Positions 1 through 8,583 of a DNA stretch of 64,000 bases are shown piece by piece. Positions within the stretch are counted from its first letter, which is position 1, and each line of letters opens with the position of its first letter. Under the pieces are notes generated by a model. That model made no database searches and was not told the DNA's origin. It saw only the letters and a list, made by a program, of their open reading frames with translations. This DNA is from a bacterium (GTDB taxonomy: Bacteria; Planctomycetota; UBA8108; UBA1146), in assembly GCA_029976805.1 (NCBI GenBank), contig JAPOLY010000001.1, positions 1 through 64,000 on the forward strand. The letters are read 5' to 3'. The position numbers and the translations under genes are program-made.

Positions 1-2
1 GC

Positions 3-98
3 CGTCTGGTGCTCTCTGAAGATCTGACCGGTGAGTATGAAATCTTCTACCTCGACCCGAATGGCACACGACATCCTTTGGGAAATCTCACCTTTTAG
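3..98 (+). CDS. 3' end of an unknown gene (partial)
   Basis: An open frame enters from the left edge and stops at TAG 96-98, leaving 31 residues that end in GNLTF. It is too short to name. Its last four bases overlap the last bases of the convergent xylulokinase gene, so the two genes meet tail to tail. That no other frame stays open across this stretch supports it being the end of a real gene, but only weakly. Confidence 0.45.
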   Translation, partial: RLVLSEDLTGEYEIFYLDPNGTRHPLGNLTF

Positions 99-1516
99 GA
101 CTCCGCTGAAGTCGCCTCGGGTGTAATCATTTCCGAAGAGACCGGCACCCAGCGATTTGTTTTTTCATGGCAGGAAATTTCTGAACTTTCCTCTCCTGCA
201 CAGATCCAACTGGCCTGCAATGCCGCTCCCAAAGCCGCCGATTCCGGTTCCTGTGGTAGCGTAATCGGAACCTGCAGGGTGTCGGCGATCATTTGGCGCC
301 AGAGCGGGTTCTTGGATCCGCCGCCGACCAGGCGCAGGGCGTCGACCTCGACTCCGAGGCGTTTCATGCGCGCCACTCCCGAACACAGGTTGGCAGTGAT
401 GCCCTCGAGGGCCGCGCGGAAGATCACTCCGGGCTGCAGACCGCCCGGGCGAATGCCGGTGATGGTGCCGGTGGCGTGGGGGAGATCGGGAACCCTTTCC
501 CCATGAATGAAGGGCACGAACTCCACTCCACCACATCCGGGTTCGACCGCAGAGGCGAGGTCCGTCAGCCGTTGAAGGGCATCCGGATCATCGGGGAAGT
601 AAGCCTGTCGGATCTCTTCGGTGACGTTGGTGCAGTTCATGACGCACAGGAGCGGCAGCCAGCCTCCGTCACTGGAACAGAAGGGGGCGATCAGTCCTTC
701 CGGATCGATCACCGGCTGATCGGTGCGGGTGAAGACGGTGCCGCTGGTTCCCAGACTCATGACGACCACTCCGGACCGGGTCGCCCCGGATCCGATGGCA
801 CTCATCATGTTGTCGCCACCGCCGGGGGCGACCGGGATGCCGGCGGTCAACCCGAGAGCGGATGCTGCACTCTCACTCACGTGGCCCGCGACTTCACCGG
901 TTTCGAGCAGTCTGGGAACCTTCCCTGCCAGACTTTCATCGACCGCGTTCATGGCGACCTCATCGAACTGGCGTGCCTCGACATCAAACCATCCGGTTCC
1001 CGAGGCGTCTCCGGCCTCCATCGTCATCGATCCGGTGAGTCGGTAATTGATGAAATCGTGGGGGAGGAGTACGTGGGCGGTTCGTTGCCAGTTTTCCGCT
1101 TCATGACGGGCGAGCCAGGTGACCTTGCTGGCGGTAAACCCGACGGGAACCGATCGACCCAGTTTCTGGGTCAACTGCTGCGCCTCGTCCGCAGTGGAAG
1201 TGTCGCACCACAGTTTTGCCGGACGGACGACGGCACCAGAATCATCGAGAAAGACGGAGCCGTGCTGCTGGCCACTGACGCCCACCCCGGCAATCTTGCT
1301 CAGGTCCGTCTGTTCGGCCAGCTGTTGGAGGACCTGGGTGACCGCCTGCCACCAGTCATCGGGGTGCTGTTCGGCAGCACCGGCGGGGAACCCCGGAAGC
1401 AGATCGAGAGGCTGGCCAGCCCGGGCGATGACTCCATGATCCTGTTCCGGATCAAAGACGAGACCCTTGACGCTCTGGGTCCCCACATCCAGTCCGAGAT
1501 AGTGCTTTTGGCCCAT
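95..1516 (-). CDS. xylB: Xylulokinase (FGGY carbohydrate kinase)
   Basis: Phosphorylates D-xylulose with ATP to xylulose 5-phosphate in the cytoplasm, feeding the pentose phosphate pathway. The 473 residues are near the usual length of about 480-500. Visible family marks: the N-terminal phosphate-binding stretch GLDVGTQSVKG (about 8-18), SGQQHG (81-86), and GGGDNMM around residue 235, whose Asp matches the catalytic base of FGGY kinases. The C-terminal half has LVGGGSKNPLWRQ, the second FGGY nucleotide-binding signature. The ATG at 1516 is preceded by a good GGGAGG site. The gene stands alone on the minus strand, about 10 kb from the xylose isomerase gene (11331-12506), its natural partner. 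Other pentulose or hexulose kinases of the family are possible, but the length and motifs favour XylB. Confidence 0.9.
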   Translation of the reverse strand: MGQKHYLGLDVGTQSVKGLVFDPEQDHGVIARAGQPLDLLPGFPAGAAEQHPDDWWQAVTQVLQQLAEQTDLSKIAGVGVSGQQHGSVFLDDSGAVVRPAKLWCDTSTADEAQQLTQKLGRSVPVGFTASKVTWLARHEAENWQRTAHVLLPHDFINYRLTGSMTMEAGDASGTGWFDVEARQFDEVAMNAVDESLAGKVPRLLETGEVAGHVSESAASALGLTAGIPVAPGGGDNMMSAIGSGATRSGVVVMSLGTSGTVFTRTDQPVIDPEGLIAPFCSSDGGWLPLLCVMNCTNVTEEIRQAYFPDDPDALQRLTDLASAVEPGCGGVEFVPFIHGERVPDLPHATGTITGIRPGGLQPGVIFRAALEGITANLCSGVARMKRLGVEVDALRLVGGGSKNPLWRQMIADTLQVPITLPQEPESAALGAALQASWICAGEESSEISCHEKTNRWVPVSSEMITPEATSAES

Positions 1517-1667
1517 ATGACCTCCCTAAAGCCAGATTAGCCCCAATGAACCTTCTCCTCAATCTACAGAAAACAGATCTGAAGGCTGTCCTGCATGCTG
1601 ACGGGTTCGGATTCAAGGTGAGTGGGGATTGCTCACGGACGAAGACCCTGATGGGGAAGGAAGCGAA

Positions 1668-2501
1668 ATGAAGTATAGCCAGCAGATACAACGCTCCCCC
1701 CGTGTCAGGGTTGCGCCCGATACGACCGTGCAAACGCACCGAATCGGCATGATTGTTCCCAGTTCAAATACCACCATGGAAACCGAAATCCCCGAGCTGT
1801 TGGGAAGGGCCGGTCGTGGAACGCATCGCTTCACGTTCCATTCTTCCCGAATGCGAATGAAGAAGGTCAATCTCAGCGAGTTGGGAAAGATGAATGCTCA
1901 AGCGGACCGGTGCGCTGAGGAGTTGTCCGATGCTGCGGTGGATGTTGCGGCATACGCATGTCTTGTTGCTGTCATGAGTGAAGGTCCGCAGCGTGCGCAT
2001 GAGATGGCCCGGTCGCTGTCAGAAGTTCTTCAAGAAGGCAATCCACAGGCCCAAATGATCACGAGCGCAGGTGCATTGATCGAAGGCGTTCGTCGTCTGG
2101 GTGTCAGTAAGGTGGCTCTGGTTACCCCCTACATGAAACCATTGACAGCACTGGTGGTCGAATGTCTGGAGTCTGCAGGAATTCAGGTGGTGGATGCCAT
2201 CTCATTGGAAATCTCCGACAACCTTGCCGTGGGAAGAAGAGATCCGGAAGAACTGGTGTCGATCGCCAGGAAGTTGGATCTGAAAGAAGCGGAAGCGATC
2301 ATCCTGTCTGCGTGTGTACAAATGCCGTCCCTGGCTGCAATTCCCCAGGTCGAAGCGGAGACAGGTTTGCCGGTTCTTTCTGCAGCCACTGCAACGTTGC
2401 GATCTGTTCTGGAGGAATTGGACATTCAACTGGACATTCCGGGTGGTGGAAGCCTTTTGCAGATGAAATCAAAGCCGGAAAAAGAAGTGAGGGCAGCATG
2501 A
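1668..2501 (+). CDS. Maleate isomerase-like protein (Asp/Glu racemase superfamily)
   Basis: A 277-residue protein of the maleate cis-trans isomerase / arylmalonate decarboxylase branch of the Asp/Glu racemase superfamily. These are cytoplasmic enzymes that use one or two active-site cysteines. The N-terminal fingerprint VPSSNTTMETEIP (about 30-42) is the strongest evidence. The two expected cysteines are present: Cys98 in AAYACLVAVMSEG and Cys216 in ILSACVQMPS. I chose ATG 1668, which has GGAAGG seven bases upstream, over the longer start at 1629, which has no site and adds a polar tail. About 20 residues still precede the fold. The stop overlaps the start of the YrdC-like gene by ATGA, so the two are translationally coupled. 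The substrate is unknown; no nicotinate or maleate pathway gene is nearby. Confidence 0.75.
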   Translation: MKYSQQIQRSPRVRVAPDTTVQTHRIGMIVPSSNTTMETEIPELLGRAGRGTHRFTFHSSRMRMKKVNLSELGKMNAQADRCAEELSDAAVDVAAYACLVAVMSEGPQRAHEMARSLSEVLQEGNPQAQMITSAGALIEGVRRLGVSKVALVTPYMKPLTALVVECLESAGIQVVDAISLEISDNLAVGRRDPEELVSIARKLDLKEAEAIILSACVQMPSLAAIPQVEAETGLPVLSAATATLRSVLEELDIQLDIPGGGSLLQMKSKPEKEVRAA

Positions 2502-3199
2502 AGAGAATTCATATCGAAGAACCTGGCGCAATTGAAACCATCATTGAGTGGGTTCGGCACGAAGCGGTCATGTTGCAACTCCCCTCCGTTTACTCGCTGG
2601 CTGCTGCTCCCACTGCGAGAGGGGTCGAGCAACTCAACTTGCTCAAGAACCGCCTCTCCGGAAAGAATTATGGCACTGTGATGGGAAGAGTGGATCGTTT
2701 TCTCGGTCAGGCTCAAACCGATGCAATGCCAAAGTATTTTCGCGAGTTCGATCGACTGGAAGAATTGGATGGGGCTTTCGTACGAACTGCATTTGCTTCT
2801 AACGACTTCAACTCGGCGGTGATTCGAAACGGAACGCATCAGAGTTTAATTCTGGACGGAATTCACAGAAAGTTGTTCGTGCAAGCGGAAGAAAACCTGA
2901 GCGACATGATGGATCTGGACCTTTGGGGTGGTTGCGAAATGACTTCGTTGATCTGCACGAGTGCAAATCTCAGTGGTGACCCTCTCGGTTCGATCACCGA
3001 CCGCAAAAGAGCGGAAGCTTTTGCATTGGAGCGGGGTATCGGGCTGTTCGTTACCTGTGAGCAGGATACGAATTCAGCCGGTTCCTATCCCATCTTCGAA
3101 TTTTCGGGCAATGAAGTGAGCGTTCAACGGGATGGGCCAGGACTGGATCGGTTAATGACACGCATTCCTGCTTCGATTCAAAGAGTGAGTGCTGCTTGA
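2498..3199 (+). CDS. Divergent YrdC/Sua5/TsaC-domain protein
   Basis: A 233-residue protein with the layout of the YrdC fold. There is an SVYSLAAAP segment where TsaC has TVYGLxAD, then LLKNRLSGKNYG with the K-x-R pair where TsaC has its KxR ATP-contacting residues, and ICTSANLSG matching the conserved TSAN-SG motif. TsaC/Sua5 makes threonylcarbamoyl-AMP for tRNA t6A modification, but this copy is unusual in sequence and context. It overlaps the maleate-isomerase-like gene by four bases, and a genome normally has a separate standard TsaC. It may act on another carboxylated or adenylated substrate, or be a spare t6A enzyme. The start at the ATGA overlap is preferred over the longer open frame from 2162, which lies inside the upstream gene. 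Fold assignment is fairly sure; function is inference. Confidence 0.65.
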   Translation: MKRIHIEEPGAIETIIEWVRHEAVMLQLPSVYSLAAAPTARGVEQLNLLKNRLSGKNYGTVMGRVDRFLGQAQTDAMPKYFREFDRLEELDGAFVRTAFASNDFNSAVIRNGTHQSLILDGIHRKLFVQAEENLSDMMDLDLWGGCEMTSLICTSANLSGDPLGSITDRKRAEAFALERGIGLFVTCEQDTNSAGSYPIFEFSGNEVSVQRDGPGLDRLMTRIPASIQRVSAA

Positions 3200-3222
3200 G
3201 AAAAGCACCGATCAATCTGTGA

Positions 3223-5910
3223 TCAGTTGTTTTTTGCCGGTTTCATTTTTGGGGCCATCATTCTGAACTTGTTGCTGTCGGTTGGAATGAGTTTGAGGAT
3301 GTACCAGATAGGTCGAATGCCATGATACTCCGTTTTGGAGTCGGGCATGTCAGCATTACGCCTGGCAGATCTGGATTCTCTGCTTCCATGAATGAAGCTC
3401 CCACCTCGGGAGATCACCAGATCCCCTGAGAGATTAGAGGGATTTCTGGGAGGACTCTTCGAGTAAAAATCCCAATCTGCTTTATCGATGCACCACTCCT
3501 GCATGTTTCCGTGCATATCGTGTAGTCCGAATCGATTCGGTGAAAAACTGCCCACGGGTGCCGGGTAAACGAATCCGTCCTCATAATCTGGGAGTTGAAT
3601 GTGCCCCAACCATTTTTCTTCCGAGTCGCGGGCAGCTTTGTCACAGATATTGCCAATGGAGCCATCAATAATTTCAGATCCATTTTCAGCGCTTGACCAG
3701 GAGCCTTGTGATCCTGCTCTGGCGCTGTATTCCCACTGTGCTTCCGAAGGAAATCGCATGCTGAATTTTCTGAGCGTGGTTAACCCTTGCATCCAGTCGA
3801 CCGAATCAACGGGATAGTGCTGTTCGTCTTCAGCCTTGAGGTGCTTTGAAGGGTTAACCCCAGTCATGCGGAACCACTGCCCTTGAGTCAATTCGTGCTT
3901 TGAAATCATGAATGGAGACAGTTCGACTTCATGAACAGGTGATTCGTTGCGTTGATCTGCAAAAGTATCAAAATTAGGAAGTGAGGCGTCAGTGTTTTGT
4001 GCGCCCATCATGAATTTTCCACCGGGGAGCAGAACGAAAACGAGCCCACTTTCCGGTGTAGGATTCCAGCTACCAGATTCGTCCCGTAAAGGCTTTTCCC
4101 CTGAAGCGAAATGCCAAAATTCCCAAAGTCCGGTTTTCTCAGATTTTCCGAGTGGGATTAGACCGGACTGGGGGATCAGGTTGAGATCCGGATACTCTTC
4201 ATTGATCTGCGGAAGTACCTGATTCCAGAGGAGAGTGAGGTCACCCTTTGGAGAGTACCGTGACTGTACCATTTGCGCATATTGCAGTCTTTTAGGGATG
4301 TTCCAGCCATGCTCCGGTGTGTTCATGTTTTCAGGCAGATAGTTTTCATTCAGATTTTCGAGGCTTTGGACTAGCAGGGACAGTTGTCGGTTCCACCATC
4401 TGTTTTGTGGGAGTTCCTCGGGGAATTCCCATTTACAGATTAGATCAATCTTCGCCTGTGTTTTTTTAAGTTGTACTTCAATTTCTTTCCGATCAGGACC
4501 CTCTTCAGAAGAGTTCAACTGTTTCTTCAGGATTTGCAGGTTGTTGAACAAATCTGATACCTGACTGTCGGTTTGGGTGTAGCTGACCATCTGGGCCGGA
4601 ATGACCTTGCGTATGGCCGTTTTACGGATCTTTTCCAGGGTTGACAGGTGTGCGGGGAGGCCTTCAACGAGTTTGCCGGCTTTTTCAATCCAGGCTTCGT
4701 ATCTGGGGATCATATTTGGCAAGGCTGGCCAAAGCAGATCGAGCTCAGCAATGAGATCGTCATGATCTTGAATGGCAGATAATCTCAAGACTTCATCAGT
4801 CTTTTGTTGAGCTTCATCCCGAGCGAGGACCGCATTGTATTTCGCTTCTTCAGCATTGTCTCGTTCGACGAGTGCCCAACCAATACCGATTCCCAATGAA
4901 ACGATGATCATCGAAAGCACTGAAACCAGGAGTTTATGACGTTGATAAAACTTTTTTGAAAGGTAGAGCGCTCCTGGTGGGCAAGCCAAGACGGGTTCGT
5001 CCCCTTTTTGATATCGCAGTAAGTCTGCTCGGAACTCCTGAACGGTGGCGTACCTTCTTTCCGGATCAGAATCGATGGATTTAAGAACGATCCAATCGAG
5101 TTCTGAACGGTGTTTGAGGTCGGGAAGCCCGGGAATATCGATTTGTGAATCTTTGAGGAGCTTGCTGGGTCTTTTTGGGATTTCATTTTCGAGAACATGG
5201 ACGATTTCGGATTCCGTATGTTCACCATGGATCTTGAAGGGGAGATCTCCTGAGACTAATTGATAAAGCATGATCCCCATGGAATAGATGTCACTTCGAG
5301 TATCAACGTTTGAACCGCGGCTTTTCGCCTGCTCTGGGCTCATGTAATTCCATGTGCCTATGGCATAGCGATCCCCTGTTACCAATGTTTGATCTGTCAG
5401 AGGATCATGGAGTGCTTTTGCCAGGCCGAAGTCGATGATTTTTACAGACGCACCATCGTCACAATTTGTGATCATGACATTTCCGGGTTTCAGGTCGCGG
5501 TGAATCACACCCCTTTCATGGGCATGGCTGATTCCCTTGCAAAGCTGATCAAAAATGTCGAGACGCGATTCGAAATCGGGATTCTCTTTCTTTAACCATG
5601 TGTCGAGGGTCAAGCCCTCGATGAACTCCATTGCAAAATAGGGCTGGTTTCTCTCTGTTATCCCTGAGTCGATGACTCTGCAGATTGAAGAGTGGTTCAT
5701 TTTTGCAAGGGCGTTCATCTCAGCATCGAAACGAGCGAGAATTTCCCGGGTTCCCATACCCAAACGGATGACTTTGACTGCGACCGTGCGTTTGAGAGCA
5801 GACGTCTCCCTGCAACGATACACTTCTCCAAAGCCACCTTTGCCAAGAAGCGATTCAACTTCATATCCAGGTATTTTCAGATCGAAATCGTCGTCATTAA
5901 CGGGGTTCAA
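3223..5910 (-). CDS. Membrane Ser/Thr protein kinase with C-terminal SUMF1/FGE-like domain
   Basis: An 895-residue signalling protein. Residues about 14-290 form a Hanks-type kinase: GKGGFGEVY glycine loop, VAVKV (Lys46), HRDLKPGN (Asp129) and IIDFGLAKA (Asp150). A single membrane helix follows (about residues 325-350, LLVSVLSMIIVSLGIGIGWA), then a charged linker. The last about 260 residues are a formylglycine-generating-enzyme-like domain: PGGKFMMG, HEVELSPFMISKHELTQGQW, FPSEAQWEYSARA, GNMQEWC, ISRGGSF. The Cys pair used by true FGE for catalysis is not apparent, so the domain is more likely a binding or sensing unit outside the cytoplasm. The only usable start is TTG 5910 with a weak ribosome site; any later Met would delete the glycine loop. 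It is a paralogue of the next gene upstream, 158 bases away. Confidence 0.88.
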   Translation of the reverse strand: MNPVNDDDFDLKIPGYEVESLLGKGGFGEVYRCRETSALKRTVAVKVIRLGMGTREILARFDAEMNALAKMNHSSICRVIDSGITERNQPYFAMEFIEGLTLDTWLKKENPDFESRLDIFDQLCKGISHAHERGVIHRDLKPGNVMITNCDDGASVKIIDFGLAKALHDPLTDQTLVTGDRYAIGTWNYMSPEQAKSRGSNVDTRSDIYSMGIMLYQLVSGDLPFKIHGEHTESEIVHVLENEIPKRPSKLLKDSQIDIPGLPDLKHRSELDWIVLKSIDSDPERRYATVQEFRADLLRYQKGDEPVLACPPGALYLSKKFYQRHKLLVSVLSMIIVSLGIGIGWALVERDNAEEAKYNAVLARDEAQQKTDEVLRLSAIQDHDDLIAELDLLWPALPNMIPRYEAWIEKAGKLVEGLPAHLSTLEKIRKTAIRKVIPAQMVSYTQTDSQVSDLFNNLQILKKQLNSSEEGPDRKEIEVQLKKTQAKIDLICKWEFPEELPQNRWWNRQLSLLVQSLENLNENYLPENMNTPEHGWNIPKRLQYAQMVQSRYSPKGDLTLLWNQVLPQINEEYPDLNLIPQSGLIPLGKSEKTGLWEFWHFASGEKPLRDESGSWNPTPESGLVFVLLPGGKFMMGAQNTDASLPNFDTFADQRNESPVHEVELSPFMISKHELTQGQWFRMTGVNPSKHLKAEDEQHYPVDSVDWMQGLTTLRKFSMRFPSEAQWEYSARAGSQGSWSSAENGSEIIDGSIGNICDKAARDSEEKWLGHIQLPDYEDGFVYPAPVGSFSPNRFGLHDMHGNMQEWCIDKADWDFYSKSPPRNPSNLSGDLVISRGGSFIHGSRESRSARRNADMPDSKTEYHGIRPIWYILKLIPTDSNKFRMMAPKMKPAKNN

Positions 5911-6068
5911 AATGGAAATCTTTCAATCGAATGAAAACTTAAGCCCGAAAGTTTCGTGGGGTAAAACGTCGCTTGGTGAATAGTATCCGAATCAAGGATC
6001 GATGCAGGAGCCGTCTTGGAAACTATTCTTCGCAGGCGTTACTTCTGAAAGGACATAAAACTGTTCGT

Positions 6069-8546
6069 TCAGTATTGCAGCTCTCTTGCAGGACGAAGCC
6101 CGATGACTCTGTGGAGAAAGTTTTGATCCCCGGATGGACGGTTTGAAATTCTGGAATTTGGTGCATCCGAGACGAAGCAGCCGCCACGGAAGGATCTTAA
6201 ATCGGTGGATTGAGAAGTCGTGCTTCCCAATGGGATCTCGTGAAAGTCATCCAGGCACCACTCCCTGACATTGCCGATCATGTCGTAAAACCCGAAGGGA
6301 TTGGCCGCCCGGATTCCGACCGGTGTATGAAATGGAGCTTTTGCGGGATTCGGATCATTTCCCTGTGGGAAATCGATGTGATAGTACCCCGGGATGAGAT
6401 CTTCCAGATTTCCGACGGGGAAAGGTGTCTCTGTTCTCCCGCGGGCAGCAATTTCCCACTGAATCTCGGTGGGCAATTTCAGATTCCAGCGAGGTAGCCA
6501 TTTTTGGCAGTCGTTCCAGGAGATCTGTTCCACAGGGTGAAGGCCGCTCCACTCATATTGGATGCCATTCAAGGGTTTTTCGAGTCGTGTAGGGCCATAG
6601 CCACTCGGATTTGAACCGGTGAGTCGCTCCCATTGGGATTGGGTCATTTCATACTTGGAAAGAAAGTAGGCACTTTCTTTGACCAATAGAGGAGGACCTT
6701 CCCAACTTTCTGTGTATGGATCAAAGCGGGGAAGATCTCTTGATTCAGACTGGGATCCAATGAGTGAGGTGGATCCGGGGACCAAAACCAGAATGACTCC
6801 CGTTTCAGGAGTCAGAATCAATTTCCCGTCAGAATCTCTCGTGGCGAGGCCGCCACTGGGGGAGTGGGAGAACTCCCAGAGTCCTGAATCGGGGTCTTTG
6901 CCAATGGGAAGGAGATCCTCTTGGGGGGTAAGTTGGAGATCCTTTGAATACTCCGGGGATAAAGCGATTTGCTCCAGTGCCTCGTCCCACTTTTGTCGCC
7001 ATGTTTCTTTCCGGGGCTGTTGATTTTTTATGTATTGAAGGCGTCGCTGAACTCCCCAGCCATGATCCGGATGGATTCCCATTCCTGCCAGACCGGTATC
7101 CGGATCGGTGAACTTTTCGATTCTGTGAATCAACTCGGACAGTTCCCTGTACCACCAGGCATCTTTCGAATCCTCGAAAACAGGTGATATGGACTCAGAA
7201 GAGGTCGAGCGCGATCGAATGCGGTCGAGCGCTTCTTTTTGTTGCTGCAGGGAGGGAGTCCGTCGTTCTTCACCAGCGCTGTCAGTGCGAGAGGTTCCGT
7301 TGATCAATCCCTCTGCCCGAAGGAGCCATTGCTGGTATTGCGGAATCTGATTGTCCTTGAGAGGCCATAGTTCATTCGCCTCCAAAATCAGTTGGTCAAT
7401 ATCCTGATCCATGGAAAGCGACATCACTTCCGTCAATCGCTGACTGGCGATGGACTTCTGTTCATAGGCAAACCAGCCCATCGTTGCGATCGTCAAGATG
7501 AAGACGGTGCCGATCATTGCCAATGTGGTGATAAAGGGGTGCCGGCGACACCACTTCTGGAAGAGATACATTTGTGAAACTGGGCGAGCTTCGATGGCTT
7601 CTGTTCCACCCAGGTGGCGTTGGATGTCATCGGAAAGGGACTGCACGGTGGAATATCTGCGATCCACAGCGGTTTCGAGGGCTTTCAGTGCGATCCAGTC
7701 CAGTTCGTTGCGTATCGAACTGTGGTCCTCTTCCGAATGGGATAATGCTTTTCGCTGACTTGGACGCGACGGCACATCTTCACGGAGAATTCTGAGGATC
7801 TCGGTTTCATGGTTTTCCCTGAGATTCCCGAAGGGAAGCTCACCGGAGATCAGGCGATAGAGAATCACGCCCAAAGAATAGACGTCACTGCGGATATCGG
7901 CATCCGCGCCATGACTCCAGGCTTGTTCTGGACTGATGTAATCCCACGTGCCCAAAACATAGCGATCACCGGTGACCAGAGTCTTGTCCGTCAAAGGGTC
8001 AGAAAGTGCCTTCGCGAGACCAAAGTCGATGACTTTGACGTGGGGCTGTCCGTCTTTGTCTGTGATAACAATATTGCCTGGCTTGAGGTCTCTATGAAGG
8101 ATTCCTCTGGAGTGGGCGTGTTGAACAGCGGAGCAAATTTGTTGAAAAACTTCTAATTTTATCGAGAGGGTTGGAGAGGTGTCTTCGACCCAGTCCAACA
8201 GAGTCAGACCCGGGATGAACTCCATGACAAAATATGGGCTGCCATTGTCCATATGGCCACTGCCGATGACGTTTGCAATATGATCGTGGCTCAATCGGGC
8301 CAGGGCGTGCATTTCCGCGTCAAAGCGCGCAAGAATCTCGCGAGTCCCCATTCCGAGACGAATCACCTTGATCGCAACGGTTCGTCGAAGGCCAGAGATT
8401 TCGCGGCAGCGGTAGACTTCCCCGAAGCCTCCTTCACCGAGGAGGGCTTCCGTCTCATAACCTGCTATTTCCAGAGGTACCGGATCCGGTCTGCCTGAAG
8501 TCACACTCGGGTCTTTCGGAAAAGTGAGAATGGCCGTTCTCGTCAA
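6069..8546 (-). CDS. Membrane Ser/Thr protein kinase with C-terminal SUMF1/FGE-like domain (paralogue)
   Basis: An 825-residue paralogue of the preceding kinase with the same domain order. Kinase domain at about 28-310: GEGGFGEVY, VAIKV (Lys60), HRDLKPGN (Asp153), VIDFGLAKA (Asp174), SPEQ. A membrane helix near 345-365 (ITTLAMIGTVFILTIATMGW) is followed by a polar linker. The C-terminal FGE-like domain shows LVPGSTSLIG, LSKYEMTQSQWERLTG, LPTEIQWEIAARG, GNVREWC and FRGGCF. One Cys sits in FRGGCF, but the second cysteine of the FGE active site is not seen, so sulfatase activation is unlikely. The start is TTG 8546 with a poor ribosome site. It lies 37 bases after the Nudix-FolB gene on the same strand, so it may be read through from the sugar operon. 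Closeness of the two kinases points to a local duplication. Confidence 0.88.
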   Translation of the reverse strand: MTRTAILTFPKDPSVTSGRPDPVPLEIAGYETEALLGEGGFGEVYRCREISGLRRTVAIKVIRLGMGTREILARFDAEMHALARLSHDHIANVIGSGHMDNGSPYFVMEFIPGLTLLDWVEDTSPTLSIKLEVFQQICSAVQHAHSRGILHRDLKPGNIVITDKDGQPHVKVIDFGLAKALSDPLTDKTLVTGDRYVLGTWDYISPEQAWSHGADADIRSDVYSLGVILYRLISGELPFGNLRENHETEILRILREDVPSRPSQRKALSHSEEDHSSIRNELDWIALKALETAVDRRYSTVQSLSDDIQRHLGGTEAIEARPVSQMYLFQKWCRRHPFITTLAMIGTVFILTIATMGWFAYEQKSIASQRLTEVMSLSMDQDIDQLILEANELWPLKDNQIPQYQQWLLRAEGLINGTSRTDSAGEERRTPSLQQQKEALDRIRSRSTSSESISPVFEDSKDAWWYRELSELIHRIEKFTDPDTGLAGMGIHPDHGWGVQRRLQYIKNQQPRKETWRQKWDEALEQIALSPEYSKDLQLTPQEDLLPIGKDPDSGLWEFSHSPSGGLATRDSDGKLILTPETGVILVLVPGSTSLIGSQSESRDLPRFDPYTESWEGPPLLVKESAYFLSKYEMTQSQWERLTGSNPSGYGPTRLEKPLNGIQYEWSGLHPVEQISWNDCQKWLPRWNLKLPTEIQWEIAARGRTETPFPVGNLEDLIPGYYHIDFPQGNDPNPAKAPFHTPVGIRAANPFGFYDMIGNVREWCLDDFHEIPLGSTTSQSTDLRSFRGGCFVSDAPNSRISNRPSGDQNFLHRVIGLRPARELQY

Positions 8547-8583
8547 TCTCTGGCCACTGTTCGATTCCAGATTCTATCCGAGG

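Noticed and set aside
293-1540. Open frame of 415 codons antisense to xylulokinase
   Set aside because: Fully inside the well-supported xylB; translation is Arg/Gly/Ser-rich without motifs.
3223-8546. Reading the FGE-like C-domains as active sulfatase-maturing enzymes
   Set aside because: The cysteine pair needed for formylglycine formation is not seen, and no sulfatase gene with a C/S-x-P-x-R motif adjoins.
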